From Odobenus rosmarus divergens (taxonomy: Eukaryota; Chordata; Mammalia; Carnivora; Odobenidae): a stretch of DNA of 64,000 bases. The notes below the pieces were generated by a model. The model searched no databases and was not told where the DNA came from. It saw only the letters and a program-made list of their open reading frames with translations. Made by a program: the position numbers and the translations under genes. Of this stretch, positions 33,031-46,074 are shown in pieces; position 1 is the first letter of the stretch, and the number at the start of each line of letters is the position of its first letter. The stretch covers positions 151,763 to 215,762 of the forward strand of contig NW_004450946.1 in assembly GCF_000321225.1 (NCBI RefSeq), read 5' to 3'.

Positions 33031-34977
33031 TTTTCAGAATGTTGTGATATTTGATGTTTAAAATTTGTAACTTCTTGTGATTTCTTTTCTCATTAAATAA
33101 ATATTCACCTTTTACATCACACTTAGTTTTGTTTGCATTATTTCATGTTCTTTTTTAAAAAGCTTCCCAATTATGTAAGCTTTGGGCCCCATGAATCTGG
33201 ATCTGCCTGGGTGGAGGCCATTCTTGTGGCTTGAGAACACCCACAGAACCACTTAGTTTGGTTTAGTCAGGAGGCGATTTATTGATGGGCATGAGAAGCC
33301 TCACAGCACCATCAGGAAGATTGAAGGAGTCAGTTCTGGCTGAGTTTCCAAAACCACAGAACCACAGAACTGGGCTTGCTGACCACAATGCCAACCCATC
33401 TCTACCACGCTGGGGCTGGTGCCCCCACTGCCACTGACTCTGGAACAGCTACCTCAGCTGCCCTTGGCATGCTCTCCATGGATGTCTGCCTGCCTGATGC
33501 TTCAAGATCCCCCTCTAGGTCACACTCACATGGTGTCTCCTGGGCAGACACCAAACCAGGCTGGGAAAAGGAGGTCAGTTTGGAAGTCAGGACTCACAAT
33601 GCAGGGGGCTGTGAAAATGTCTGGAGGGGATGGACAATATTACGAGCATCTCCAGTGCCGAATGTCCATTACACCTACTGCATGACAAAAATCCATGGGG
33701 GTTCAGGTGTACATAGGTAAATAAGGCAGGGTCCCAACTTCCAGGACTCCCAGGAGCATGGGGGAGAGAGACTCATGCCCAGACGCCCCAAAGGAGAGCA
33801 CAAGGGCTCTGGCCACAGGCGCCCCTCACAATTCTCAGACTGTTTTCTGACAAGAGAGGACAAATCCTCTAACTGGTTTATTCAGAGGGAGCAGTGCCAA
33901 GGGATGACCTCCAGGGCCCTGTGACGGGCAATCTCCAGCTTAGAATGTCTTACTGTTGTTGCTGCTGCCTCAGGAATTCTCAGTTGCTCCTAAATGTTAC
34001 ATCCCACCACATATGCAAAAAAAGAAGGGGAGTTTTAAAACCTAAAAATATAATATATACCAAAACAGCCGCTTCTTCCCTCACCCACACAGTCCCAGAA
34101 TATAAATTAAGGTGCTCACTCAGTTTCTAAATGTGTATGTATCTGCAGGATCAACAAATGAAAGAATAACAAATATTTCAAAATATGATCCTCCAGCAGA
34201 TAAAGGTAGAACATTTGTTAAGAACATTCCTTCTGTAATCCAGGATGGGGAAGAAAGGTATCTTGGAGGTAGGCAACTACAGTGGTTATTTCAAATATAA
34301 AGACCGCAAGGAGAGACTCCCATGGACAGAGACAGGTGGAAAGGCAGTGCTGACTCACCTGGCCAGACTCAGGGTCCAGGTAGTCAGGCAAGAACCTCAG
34401 GGCTGTGCTGGGTGGGAACCTAGGGGGAGGTGGTAAGTTGGCACAGGAGTCAACCACAAATCATCAATGGTTGCCTTCAAAATAAATACGAAAACTCAAA
34501 GCCTAATCAACTGAAATATAGTCACACTTGGGGATGGTTGTCTCAGATTCATTCAACACTCTGTGAGCAGGAGAAGCTGACCATCATCAGCGACTGACTC
34601 ATTACAAAGTAGGTGGGGGTGCTGGAAACTTCACCCTGGGGTGCAAAGGACGTGCCTTCCCCATTGCAGGGGCCTCAGGCTCCCCTCCTTCCCTTTCCTA
34701 TTGGAAATGGGCAGTCAGTAGTAGTGGGCTGATAAATATTTAACCACGGGCTCTCAGGAATATATGTATATTTGTATATGTGTAGATGTCAAATATATGT
34801 ATATTTAAGTGTATGTGTACTAGATATAGAGATACACACATATGTATTTCTAAATTTTACTGATATAAAAAATGTGTAGCACATAATTTATAAACAATAA
34901 TAAAACATATAATACGCTCCATCATAAATTCCAGATAGCCCATTGATTCTCATAGAATTTCTGTGTCGAGTTTTCCC
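33031..34977. other. Single-copy-looking sequence
   Basis: No gene or family recognised. It includes a (TATGTA)n-like AT-rich stretch at about 34,755-34,850. Confidence 0.45.
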
Positions 34978-35021
34978 AAACTCTTGTCTGGGTAGCCAAC
35001 TTATGGCCCCGTCTGATGACT
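34978..35021. repeat. Local duplicated 45-bp segment, copy 1
   Basis: 'actcttgtctgggtagcc' followed by 'ggccccgt' and 'tgatgact' is repeated 1.2 kb downstream at 36,209-36,253 in the same orientation with about four differences. The flanks differ. Confidence 0.85.
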
Positions 35022-35224
35022 AAGTGTGCTTCCGACACAACAGCAGGTTGCTATTTTCATTTAGGTTAAGGAGTAACACAAAAAGGAGCCAACGAAGACA
35101 AACACCAGAGCTTCACTTATAAACTAATGTTGTGAGTAGCTTCTTTGCTGAATCAGATAATAGTTGTCGAATCCTGGAAGAATATTTCCTTATTTTTTTT
35201 TGTGCCGGTCACAATATATTGGTG

Positions 35225-35718
35225 TGTCAGTGTGGGAGGCTAAGTGATGGCCCTTAAAGATATCTAGGCTCTGATCCATGAAACCCGTGAATGTCACTTT
35301 ATATGGCAAAAAGGACTTAGCAGGTGTGATTAAGTTAAGGATCTTGAGATGAGAACATTCTCCTGGACTGTGTCCTCATAAGAGGGGTGCAGAGGGACAT
35401 TTAGACAAGAAGACAAAGCAATGTGAAGACAGAGCAGAGGGACACTTGAAAATGCTAAGGTGCTGGCTTTGAAGGTGGAGGAAGGGGCCATGAACCAAGG
35501 GGAGCCAGCTTCTAGAAGCTGGAAGAGGCAAGGAAATGGATTCTCCCCCAGAGCCTCCAGAAGGAGGGTGGCCCTGCTGACACTTTGATTGGAGCCCAGT
35601 GAAACTGATTTCTTGGGACCTCTGACCTCCAGAACTGTAAGAGAATAAACGTGAGTTGCTTTAAGCCACCAAGTTTGTGGTGATTTGTCATAGCAGCCAT
35701 AGGAAACTCACAGTTATC
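35225..35718 (+). mobile_element. MLT1-type MaLR LTR
   Basis: A well-preserved plus-strand LTR. Landmarks are 'gtgaatgtcactttatatgg', 'gtgattaagttaaggatctt', 'ccatgaaccaaggggagcca', 'tccagaactgtaagagaata' and 'taagccaccaagtttgtggt', ending near 'gcagccataggaaactcaca'. Solitary LTR with no internal sequence. Confidence 0.92.
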
Positions 35719-36208
35719 AATGTATTGTGTCTGGGCTCTGAATGCACCCTTAATAAAGGCTTTATGACAAAGAAGGAAGCCCATTAAGTATTTCTGCTTT
35801 CAAGTGAGCACAGAGTTACCCTTTCTTGGTAGAGGGTTCTGGAGGCCCACTGCAAGAGAAAGAGGCTTCCAGCAATTTCCAAGACGGCCGGAGGGAGGGT
35901 CCTGTGTGGGTGTGAGGACATCTGGTGGAGTCTCAGAGCACCAGACCTTTCTTGGTGATGATGGTCTACAGCCCTCTCAACACAGAAACCAGCCCCCCGA
36001 CAAGAGCCTGCCTAAGGGGGGAAGGGGACAGGAGAGGGAGGGGAGAGGGGAGCACCCAGAGTGACAGCTCCCTCTGCACCCTCCCCACCCTACTCCACCC
36101 CCTGAGACCCAGTGGGCACTCAGATGCCCACCGCACACACATGCCATCCTTTGCCGACCACCTTACAACCTGCTTGCACCCTGGAGGGTGGCCTGCTGTC
36201 TGCCCAGC

Positions 36209-36253
36209 AAACTCTTGTCTGGGTAGCCGACTTAACGGCCCCGTTTGATGACT
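36209..36253. repeat. Local duplicated 45-bp segment, copy 2
   Basis: Second copy of the segment at 34,978-35,021; see there. Confidence 0.85.
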
Positions 36254-37187
36254 GTGGCCTGGCTCAGCTAGAGAATCTCTGGGATATCTCTATTGGAACC
36301 ACACCTCCGACAAGGTCAGAACCTTAAACAACGTTGTCCTCACTCCAGCAGCTTCCTCAGCCCTAGGGTGCCACACAGAATTCCCTTAGAGCTTCCAGTT
36401 ACTCTTATGTTTAGTTAAGAATTGTATACTACACCACCTCTGTTTAACCTCTGTGTCCTAATTGGACCCCGACTGCTGCAGATCCAAGCCCTGATTTGTA
36501 GTGTTCTCCAATTTCCACGCTGTAAACATTCCCACCATAGTCAATTTCAGGCGGCCAACATGACATCCCAGGCTGTGCCGCTGGGAAGAGACAGCGAAGA
36601 GCCACCATTATCTAGTGTTTCTGCTGCGTAGATGTCAATAAAATAACTAGTCAAGATTAATTTAGTAAAATAATTAGGAAGCGATTTTTTGTTTTAATAT
36701 AACATATTTCATCATAAGTTCACAGAATTAATTGTTATTAACATCTGTCTTTCATGCCTGGCTCACAGATTTCCAGCACATTCCATAGTTGGCTCTCGTC
36801 GAATGGTACACGCCCGTTCCTGCACAGCCCTGGGATGAAGGGCCCCAGAAACAGGCCAGGGGTGCCAGGCATTCTTGGGCCTGGTACTGGCCCCCCCAGA
36901 AGGGATCAAGGTGGGTCCTGGGCGTGGCCTCCAGCAGTGGGCCCCGTGTGGGAGGAGGTGTGAGCAGGTGCAGTTTCTCAGCTGCAGGTCTTGCTCACTT
37001 GCCTCTCCGTTGCTCCTGACCTTGACTGTGCTCCTACCCATGACTGCTCTTCATCCCATGCCCTGAATTGGGAAGGCTGCAGCCCTACCCCTTCCAGTGC
37101 GGTCAGACCTACCATTCTCCATGAATTGGAGAGTTGTCATCACGACGGCTGCTCCTACTTTATACTCAGTCACTGATGTTGGGCACG

Positions 37188-37262
37188 TGGGTCCAAGAGC
37201 CAGGGATCTGGTTCTGATTTCACCACTGGCTGGTCGCAGGCCTTGGGCCAGCTGCCCACACT
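37188..37262 (+). mobile_element. MIR: MIR fragment
   Basis: 'ccaagagccagggatctggt', 'tctgatttcaccactggctg' and 'ccttgggccagctgcc' follow the plus-strand MIR central region (gagtccgactgcctgggttc... ccttgggcaagt). Confidence 0.5.
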
Positions 37263-38679
37263 GCCAGGCCCAGGGTGCACCTGTGAGGGTGGTCCTGAGG
37301 TTTCTTCCTGCTCCAGGACAAAGCGTTGCTTCGGGTCCACCTTGACAGCAGGACAATGTGTGGACCCCCACAGTTTCCGGGAGCTGCAGCAGCATCCACA
37401 GGTGGCGTGGTCCTGCTGGGAAACTTTATCCCTGGGAACTGGCCGAGGGCCCTGGTCACAGGACCCGCTGTCAGATAGCTCAGCCTTCATCCAGAGAAAA
37501 CAAAACACAGGCAAGACATATGATCTTCCTTTTCCACTTTCCCAGGGACCGAAGTCTCTGTAACAAAACCCAGCGGAGACGGACCCTCCTCAGAAATAAA
37601 ACCCTCTCCCTGGCTGTCTTCTGGGGCAGTGGGGGGCTTGACAGGGAGCCCTGAGAGCTCTCCACCACAGGCCCGGGCTGGGCTGGGATGGCTGCCTGGA
37701 GCCCACACAGTAAGGAAATGAAGCTCCCCTCTGCCCTGGAGCACTTCGCCAGAGTGGGGAACAATCTGGGGAGGGGGTCGCCATAAGGAATATCAGAGAG
37801 GACCAACATCCCCCACAGTGAAGGGGAGAAATGGAAATCCTAAATAGTAATTCCAGGACACACCTGTATTGGGGTGATGCCAGGTGCCCCAAGGGCCAAA
37901 GGGCGGACCCAGAAAGATCCCCGGCCCAGGGTCCAGCCTGTAGAGCCCCCGGCAACAGCTGCAGTTCTTCCTTTCCTGCCCTTCCCGTCTGCACGCTCGC
38001 CTTCCTGCTCAGGGCCAGCACCCCAGCCAGGTCCAGCTGGCGGCGCCTTGGCAAAGCTCCACGTTGCATTCTCAGAGAGATTTTACTCTGGCAACTCAAA
38101 ACGAGTCCCAGAAAGGCTCTCCTAGAAAGGACTCCTTTCTTTGACCTGATGGCTCCCCCACCCCCATTAACCGTCCCCCTCTCTTAGTTGCTCATCTCCG
38201 GCCACCTGCCCTTCCTGCTCCCTCACTTCCCGTGTCTCAACCAAAGACTTTCCTTCAGGTCACCCTTTTGCAGCTTCTAAAGTCTGACCTAGTCCAAGAA
38301 AGGTGCCAACTGATGGGCAGGAAGAGCCCAGGCTGCGCGATCCGCTTCCAAGGAGCCCGGTCTGCCGCCCTCCCTCCTCCTGCTGGACCCGCGGCTCCCT
38401 CTGCGGATACAGAGTGCTGCCAAGTCACGGAGCTCAGAGGTGTGCCTAGCAGCCTGGCACCCACGCGCTGCTTGCCCAGGCTCACTAGTGAGAGGGCAAT
38501 GAAAGAAGGATCAAGTTGCATTGATTAGAAGGTTATTCTGGAGAAAGGCAGGGAGACAGAGAGAGAGAGAATGGAATTACAAATAAATATATACACCAAT
38601 ACACATACATACACCCTGCGGGCTACCCCCATGGCTTCCCCCCATGGCTTCAGTCACCACGAGACACCAAGGACCTTGG

Positions 38680-39380
38680 CTTGTACGTCCAGCCCGACTG
38701 CTCCCAGGCTGCAGACCCGGAGACCCAGCCACCGCTTGACGCCTGCCCTGGAGCTACCCAGCCTCGCAGCATTGCCCCTTCACTGCCCGCCAGAAGCCGG
38801 ACATGGCCTCTCCCACCCCACGGCCATCCATCACCGGGTTTTCTCAGTTGTCTCTCCCAACGATTCCTCGGATCCCTCGCTTTCCAGCATTGGCACCAGC
38901 GTCTGGGATGTTGCCCCCACACACTGTGCAATCAGAGTGGCACTCAGCTCTTCCCCCTGGCGGGGCCCCCTCCTCACCGCTCCCTCACCGTGGCCTCGGG
39001 CAGCTTGCTCAGCATCTGCGGCTATAAAGTGGTTGATGTTGGACGAGCTTTGGATAACCGGTCGCTGATGCGGGTGACCATGCTGCACTCCCCCAATTCC
39101 GGCCCCCATTTCCAAAGCCGGGCTGGGGGCTGCCAGTTGCAGGGGGCTGGTGGCAGAAGCACCGAGGCCTTGGCACGGCCCCCGGTTCCCTCTTCTAGGG
39201 ATGTGCACCCATCGGGCTGTGGGTGCCCCCCAGGGCAGAGGCCGGCAACTCCTGCCCGCTGGGGTTGCCCTCTCACCTCCGGAGCCCGCAGGGCTGGGGT
39301 GGCTCCCTCTTGGCTTCCCTTCCAGTGTATTTCCCAGGCCTGGCGGGGCCTCCCTGTGGGTGTCCCTGACGTGACATCAT
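38680..39380. promoter_or_regulatory. CpG-enriched segment, possible CpG island
   Basis: CpG dinucleotides are clearly denser here than in the flanks. It contains a TATAAAG sequence at about 39,023-39,030. A 298-codon frame (38,681-39,577) runs through it but opens with TTG and shows no domain. I see no splice donor or first exon, so calling it a promoter would be speculation. Confidence 0.2.
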
Positions 39381-41689
39381 TCCAGCAGTTCCTGGCTCTT
39401 TCCAGCTTTCCTCAGCAGCCAATAGGCCCCGAGACCACCCAGGTGTGTCTGGAGCAGGGATCCAGCTTTAAAGAGATGCTGGCCCCTCTTCCTCCTCACC
39501 TCATGTCCAAAAGAGCTGGAAGCTTCAGCCGGAGGGGCCTGTGCAGCCTGGTCCCTCTCTCCGCACATCCCAGCTGAGGAGCAGACATGCCTGCTCGCGG
39601 CCACCAGACACCAGGGCTCCCGATGAAGGGGACCAAAGTACAGATGCCCGGCCCTGGAGCTCCGCCCTGCCCAACAGAAGGGGCACATTTGGCAGCCTAC
39701 CCAGTAGAGACACCTGTTCCTAATTCCCTTGAAGATGCCATATGTGCTAATGGGGTCTCTGCCTATTTGCATAAAGACCGAGGCATCTGCTAGGAGAGAG
39801 ATGTCAGGCTTGGCCAGTCACATCTATCCAGACAGCCAGGTCACGAGGGGAGGAAAACCGAAAGGGCTTTTGCACCAGACATTCTATGGAGAGGTGTGAG
39901 CATGAGCAATATATGGCTGGGGAGCCACCCAGCAGAGCACGAGAGTAAAGGGCAGCCGTCCACACCACCATGCACCCCTCGGCCACAGAGGGCACAGCAG
40001 CGCTCAGGGAGAGTCACTCCTGCAGGGCACAGGAGTCGGGGGGAGGGGACAGAGGGGCGGGGGGCAGACTTACTACTGGGTATTGTAGGAACGCAAGAGG
40101 ATGCCCAGAAATATCAGTGCCGGAAGGGCCCCACTATCAGTGGAAGACGTAGATGTCCCCACAAATGCTCTGCTCCCAGCAACCGGTCCCCACAAGCCTG
40201 GGCCCCTGAGTGCTATGTCTCAGGGGAGCCACCCATCAGGGCTCTAGGCCCCAGGTGCAGGGTTTCCTTTCCACGCTCTCCGAAATTATCTAGCATTGGG
40301 AATCTGGGACCATTCCCACACAAACAGGGTTGCAAGAGCCGGGGGAGCAGAAGCAGGGCTCTGTGAAGGCAGCACCATATGCTAATTACCCCTCCCCACT
40401 TCCCCCTTCCCGGGCGCAGGACTTCCTCTGTGACTCGGACTCAGCCAGGTTGGCCCAGGCGACTGCATCATCCTTTACCATCCTTTGCATTTCTCCCTGA
40501 TAGCCTTCTTCCGACTCCTGAGACGGGTCTGGTCCAACCTGATTTCAGCCAAATTAGTGAGCGTCTCTCTGTTTCACAGGACTCTCCTGCAGACGGCCGG
40601 AGAATTGGGCCACCAAGGGTCACCAACTCACCAGCTCCGCCCAGTGACGTGGATGTGGACTACGGTAACTTGGGGGTGTAAGTAAAATAAGGACCCACCC
40701 CCAGGACTGTCTCCTACAGGTCTCTTCACACCTGTGCACAAAGGTGTTGGCACAGGATTCTCATCCCTGTGAGTTGTGACGGCAAAAGCACATTCTGTCG
40801 GGGGCTGGGGGCTGGGTAAATAAAGCAGAACAGTGCAGTGGAGACCGACCCAGCCAGGAAAACACAGAGCGCACTGGGAACGTGCCAGTGCATGGTCTCT
40901 AAGACCCATCCGGTTTCAGAAATGAGACTCAGGAAAGAGCGTATGGGTTGTCTAGCAGCACAGGATGTGGTCCCCGCTGAAGCCACCACACTGAGAGCCA
41001 GAAGAGCTGAGTGCCCCACATCCTAAGGATGCTGAGCCATACACCTCAGCAGGTGGCCTGTGAGTGTCAGACCCTAAAGGGGGCTACCCTTTCCAGGCAG
41101 ACTTGCCAAGAGGTCCCCAAACCACTTTGAGCCCTTCTAGAAGGCTGTTTCATCAGGGAGGCTGAGAAAGAGGGTTTCTGGTTAGAGAGCTTTGGGGACA
41201 GTTTGGCAGGAGCTCTGTGATGTTGTCCCTGCTCCCACTGTTGGGAGTGGAGGAGGGGGTTGACATTCTTGCCCCACCGCAAGCCCAGAGTAGAGGCTCT
41301 GAGGCTCCTGGCCCCCAGGACAGGGAGCAGAGCATGGAGAGGGACTCAGGAAGCTTGCAGAGGGGACCTGGAATTGGGGCACTCGGACTTCACCTTGGCC
41401 CTCCTGCAGGAGGGAAGCTGGCTGGCGGAAGGGCTACAATGCGGACAGCCTGCTTGTCCACCTTAGCAGGACAAAGGAGACAATGCAGAACGTGTCTGAG
41501 TTCAGGCCATCTTGACCAGACTTTGCTCAAGAAATGACCCGCAGGGACGGGGACACCAGCAGGAGGTTATGTATGCCATAGGATGCAGGAAAGTGGTCCC
41601 CAAAGAACGCCTAAAAGCGCACCGGGAAAGAAAGAGATGGCTTTGAGCATCTGTCAGATTGGATACCGATGCCTGTGTCCTCCATTGAG

Positions 41690-42130
41690 GGGCTGAAAAC
41701 AGCCTAATGAGTGGAGGAGGAGAAGCCCAAGGAAGAGGAGGAGGAAGAGGGGAAGGTAGGGGTGTGAGACGGAGGGCTGCAGAAATGGAGGCATCCAGGA
41801 ATGAGAGGTGCAGAAATACAAGGATGCAGGGAGGAGGGGATGGAGGGATGGTGGGGTTCATGGGGAAGCAGGGGTGAGGGGTGACAGTGTGAACCGTGCT
41901 GGGAGGCAGAATCCAGGGCTGCAGAGACGTGGGGCAAAGGGATACAGGATGCAGGTTTGAGAGATGGAAGGAGGAGAGAAGCCGTGTTGAGGAAAGCAGG
42001 TGCAGGGATGTAACCAGTGGGGACCCAGGGATTAGGGATGTGGGGGTGTGGGGGGATGGATACAAAACTGAATCATATAGGGCTGAGGTGTGCAGCGATG
42101 AGTGGTGGGGGGGAGGAGTGAGGGAGGCGG
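41690..42130. repeat. Degenerate purine-rich tandem array
   Basis: Irregular GA/GGATG-based units ('ggatgcagggaggagggg', 'atggagggatggtgggg', 'gatgcaggtttgagagatgg') repeat over about 440 bp. The strand asymmetry explains the 187-codon proline/serine-rich frame on the minus strand. Confidence 0.75.
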
Positions 42131-45100
42131 CACTGAAAATCCAGGTTTTATCTTAACTCTTCCAATATTTAAATGTGGGCGACAAATTTAAATTTGGGTA
42201 AAATATTGGGCCAGCTGAACAAAACATGAGCCTCAAGCTCAGGGGCACCACACATGCCTTTGGAGGTCAAGGTGAAGACGGTCCTGGGGAGCACAGTGTC
42301 AGTCAGTGAGCCCTCACCGAGGCTGGCTGTGCTTGCAGGGGCTTTGGTTCTGGGTGCAGAGGTCGCCATGCCCCTGGCTGAGCTGCTCCTGCACATGGTA
42401 GGCTGTGACTGGGAGGTTAAGTGTGGGGCAAGATCTGGCTACCAGGCGAGGGCTGCCCCGTGCCCCCTGGGGGAGCCCAGAGCCTGGGAGGCGGAGGCCC
42501 TGCAGGGACGAGGTGAGGTGAGGCCCCTTGAAACCCTGGCTGGGCTGGTGCCCAGGCTCACACCCAGATGTCCCCAAGGGCACAAGCTGGAGGGTGGAGA
42601 GCATGGTGCTGGCTCACAAGGCACTGTGAGCACCCCGCTGGCCCAGGGAGCCATGATGAAGGATCTGGCCCCATGGGGGTCCAAAGCAAGCACAAGGCCT
42701 AGGAGGCACAGAGCCCAAAGCAGGCAGGTGGAGACAGGGTCCACCTGAGAGCTGTCTCCCGGTCCCGACCATCGCCACCGTCCCCACACATAGCTGGAGC
42801 CATGTCCTTTTGCCAATAGCCTCCGTCCTCACTGACCTGTCTGCCCTCCACAGTGCCAGGCTCCATCCTGTCCTGCAGCCTGGCAAAAAGCGTTTGCCAA
42901 TGTTTGTGCGTGACAGCACGAGGCACCTTGCTTATTTCTCAGCCCCAAGGTACGTCTGAGAGAGAAGGACACCTGCAGAGGAGCATCTCTTGCCCAGTAT
43001 CTCCAGGTAGTAATGAGAACACCGGGAATCCACAGCCTTCTTCCATTAGGCTAAGGTCCTGGGGGTGAGGAGAGTTGGGCCTGGCCCCAAGGCAGCAGCC
43101 AGATCAGCATTAGTGTTTGGAACCAACTGCTTGAGGCACCAACTGGGGCGGCGCAACCATAAGGTAATGTCAAGTCGATGCCTTGGAGAGCTGGAGGTAG
43201 GTGCGGTGCCAAGTGTATGTGCTCGGTGTGGGATGGGGTTCAGAGGAGGAGAGCGGGCCGGGGGGTGCTTGGAATCGGCTCAGAGCCAACTCTCCCCTGA
43301 CGAAAGAGACCCTGGACTCCCTGAGGTCCCAGGCATACCTGGGGCCCTGCTTCCTCAACACCCCCCCACCACCACCACCATTCCACTGGGAGGGAATTTT
43401 CAACTCTCAGGACACACAGCTGGTTCTGACACGTGGAGTCTCGGAAAATCAGACAACATGGGGCCCCCTCGGGAGGTTTTCATCTGAATGTGGCAACAGC
43501 AAGGCAGTGAATTAACAAAGCCTAAAGCAGAACAGTGCTGGACCCGCCCCACCTGGCTCAGGCGAGGAAACGTGGAGAACATCCACCAAGGGATGCTCTT
43601 CTGTAAAGCTGAGCATCCCCAGCAGAGACCTGGCTGTGAGATCCCACGCGTGGTCCAGGACACCGTCCAGGCAGGCAGACCCGGGGGTGGAAACGTCCTC
43701 TCCAATCCCATGGTCCTGGGCTTCAGGGCTGCCAACAGGCTGAACTGAGCTCCCCAGAAAAGAAGTCACCCCGAGGTCCTGTAGCGGGACACCAGGCCCC
43801 CAGGCTTGGGAAATGCTGCGGGGTTCCAGAGGCACCCTTTCTGCCCTTTCCTCCGTCCCACCCTTCTCACTGCTCCAAGGTACACCCAGACCATCCTGAT
43901 CATGACCATGGCGAGGGCGTCATCCACTCTAGAAGGCAGGTGACACTGCTGTGGCCACGTTGTGCACACTCGCTGTGTGCACACCACGGTGACAGCTAGA
44001 GAAGGGCCACAGTCAGCTGGAAGTGTCCCCCCCATGCCCCCGGCCTTCTGCAGCCATCCCGCGTCAACTGAGCACCTGCTGTGAGCAGGGCGTGGTGGCA
44101 GTCACTGGGAATCCGCTGGAGAACTGGGGGGGGGGCGCACAGGTAGCGGGGAGACAGCAGCCCTCGGGCCACCACATCAGTAACACATGACTGACTTCAC
44201 GGAGGAAGGTCCTGGGGGGGTGGGTACATCTGGACGCTCAGGCAGGGGCCCCAGGTGCGACCACTTGCAGTTAGAGCGGAGCTGACCGGGGAGCGGGGCC
44301 CAGGCAGAGGCAGAACATGCAGGCCACTGAGACTCCTGAGAGGGCGGGAGGGACCGGCAGCAGAGCACACTGGCTCCGTACGGAAGTCCGAACTTTCTCC
44401 TGAGAGCCAGGAGGGGTTTTAGGGCGAAGGGCGACCTGCGAAGTGTAAGAGACCCCTTGGGGAGAAGGCAAGTCCAGGGCAGCCACGATGGGGCAGTGGT
44501 GGAGGAAGCAGAGGATATGGCTGATGTCGAGGGAGGGACATATAGGAGGGGGTAGGCAGCCCTGTGGCCCCTGGGTCCTTCGGGGCCTCAGGTCGTGGCT
44601 CACCTGGGCTTACAAGCCTCAGCCTGGCCTTGGTCCCCGCAGTGTCACAAACACCTCCTGAGAGAGCTTAATTGTACCCGATGACCACGGTGTGGACCCC
44701 AGTCATATGAGACCCTAAGTACTGTCTCACCAGAGTCTGGGAAGGCAAGGAGCTATCTGGTCTTTGGGTAGAACCCTCACAGCAGAGGTGTGCCCTCTGT
44801 CACACCCTGAACGTGGCATTTCCTGTTCCTGCGTCCTCCTAAGCTTCCAACTTCCTGAAAACCTTCCCTACCCACCCAGCACCCCAAGACCCAGCCCGGG
44901 GTAACTCAGCCTTCCCCAAGCCCTGAGTCTGGCTTCCCCACACCTAGCTCAGAACCCCCCAGGGTCCACGTAATGTCAGTAGAATCCATCAGCCATTCGG
45001 TCCCTGATGCCACCTGTGGGGCAGGGCTCTGGCTGCCAGAGCAGTCCTGAGGAGGCCACCAAGCAGACACGCCACCAGGGCAGCGCAGTGAAGGCAGGGG

Positions 45101-45400
45101 ACACAACCCCCGGGGGGCTTGGGAGGGTCATCGCCTTCTGGGGCAAGAACCATGGAAGAAGGGTTGGGCCACGTACTGGTCCTGCAGAGCTGAACGGGTG
45201 GAGTTGGGCGGGGGGGGGGGTGTCTCGTGGTGGGAGAACCACCCCCCTTGACGTGGAGAGGACTTGACAATGGCACCCACAGAGGCAGGAGGGCAAAGGG
45301 TGAGGCCTCGGGGGCTCTGCCACTCGCAGAGGAAGTGACTCCACATCTCCCAGCCTCCGATCTCCACTGGGACCACCGGACAGAGATTCGCAAAGGGGCC
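42131..45400. other. GC-rich, repeat-poor sequence
   Basis: No gene is supported. It contains G-runs near 44,125 and 45,205 and an L2 scrap (listed separately). Frames overlap on both strands. Confidence 0.5.
44060..44112 (-). mobile_element. L2: L2 3' end fragment
   Basis: 'actgagcacctgctgtgagc' followed by 'agggcgtggtggcagtcact' matches the reverse-complement L2 3' hallmark (tgagcacctactatgtgccaggcactg). Confidence 0.5.
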
Positions 45401-45404
45401 CTGG

Positions 45405-45480
45405 GGACAAAATTAGCTTTATAGCTAGAGATCAATTATTACGCAAATTAATGTATGCGGAACAGACAGTCACCAGAAGT
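45405..45480. promoter_or_regulatory. Putative conserved non-coding element
   Basis: A sharp AT-rich island in GC-rich surroundings. It carries AATTAGC (45,411), CAATTATT (45,433-45,440) and CAAATTAATG (45,444-45,453), three homeodomain-type cores in about 45 bp. No repeat match. Confidence 0.35.
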
Positions 45481-45984
45481 ACCCTTTTCTCGTCCACTTT
45501 GGCTTGCTCCCCGGGATTATGTTCCAACCTCCAAGCAGGCAGCACAAGGCAGGCATTGCATCGGGAAGCCAGATGTTAAACAGACGTGTGCCAAACGTCA
45601 TCATTTAGCATTTGAACGTGCTGCAAGCAGCCCGGCCAGGTGCCCCCAGTCATATGGGGGTCCTGGACCGAGCATCCCATGTGGGACAGGGGAGCTACAA
45701 CTCAAAGCTTAGGGTTAAGTCACTCAGGGAGGACCAGTAGCATGTCATTCCCATCAGGAAGCTGGTCTCCACTCCCTACCCACACTCCCCACGTCCCTTC
45801 ATGTTCCCTGCCCTTCATATAATCCCTGCGGCGTTCTGAACGCATGCCATTGTCATCGTCCAAATGGTGGGTGGGGCGGGGTCTTGGAAAACAAACATTT
45901 ACAAGTGCACAACAGGTGGATCTGGTCGGTCGCCACTAGGTGGGCAAAATAAAATCTAACTTACAACCACGGTGAGGCATGATG

Positions 45985-46034
45985 TGTAGTGTGTGTGAGT
46001 GTGCAAGTGTGTGTGTGTGTGTATGTGTGTGTAT
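45985..46034. repeat. (GT)n microsatellite
   Basis: Imperfect GT repeat with single-base interruptions. Confidence 0.95.
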
Positions 46035-46074
46035 TGGGTGATGACACAGGATGGAGCGAGGGCCCCTTATCCTG

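Larger units (their letters stand above)
35719..41690. other. GC-rich, repeat-poor sequence
   Basis: No gene is supported. Many long frames overlap on both strands, which is what high GC content gives. Contents I can name are a purine-rich tract at about 36,010-36,060, the second copy of the 45-bp duplication, a MIR scrap and a CpG-enriched stretch; the last three are listed separately. Confidence 0.5.

Noticed and set aside
38681..39577. 298-codon frame as a gene
   Set aside because: It opens with TTG, no domain, overlapping frames on both strands, and high GC makes stops rare. Kept only as a low-interest CpG note.
41502..42065. 187-codon Pro/Ser-rich minus-strand frame
   Set aside because: It is the complement of a purine-rich tandem array, so low complexity explains the frame.
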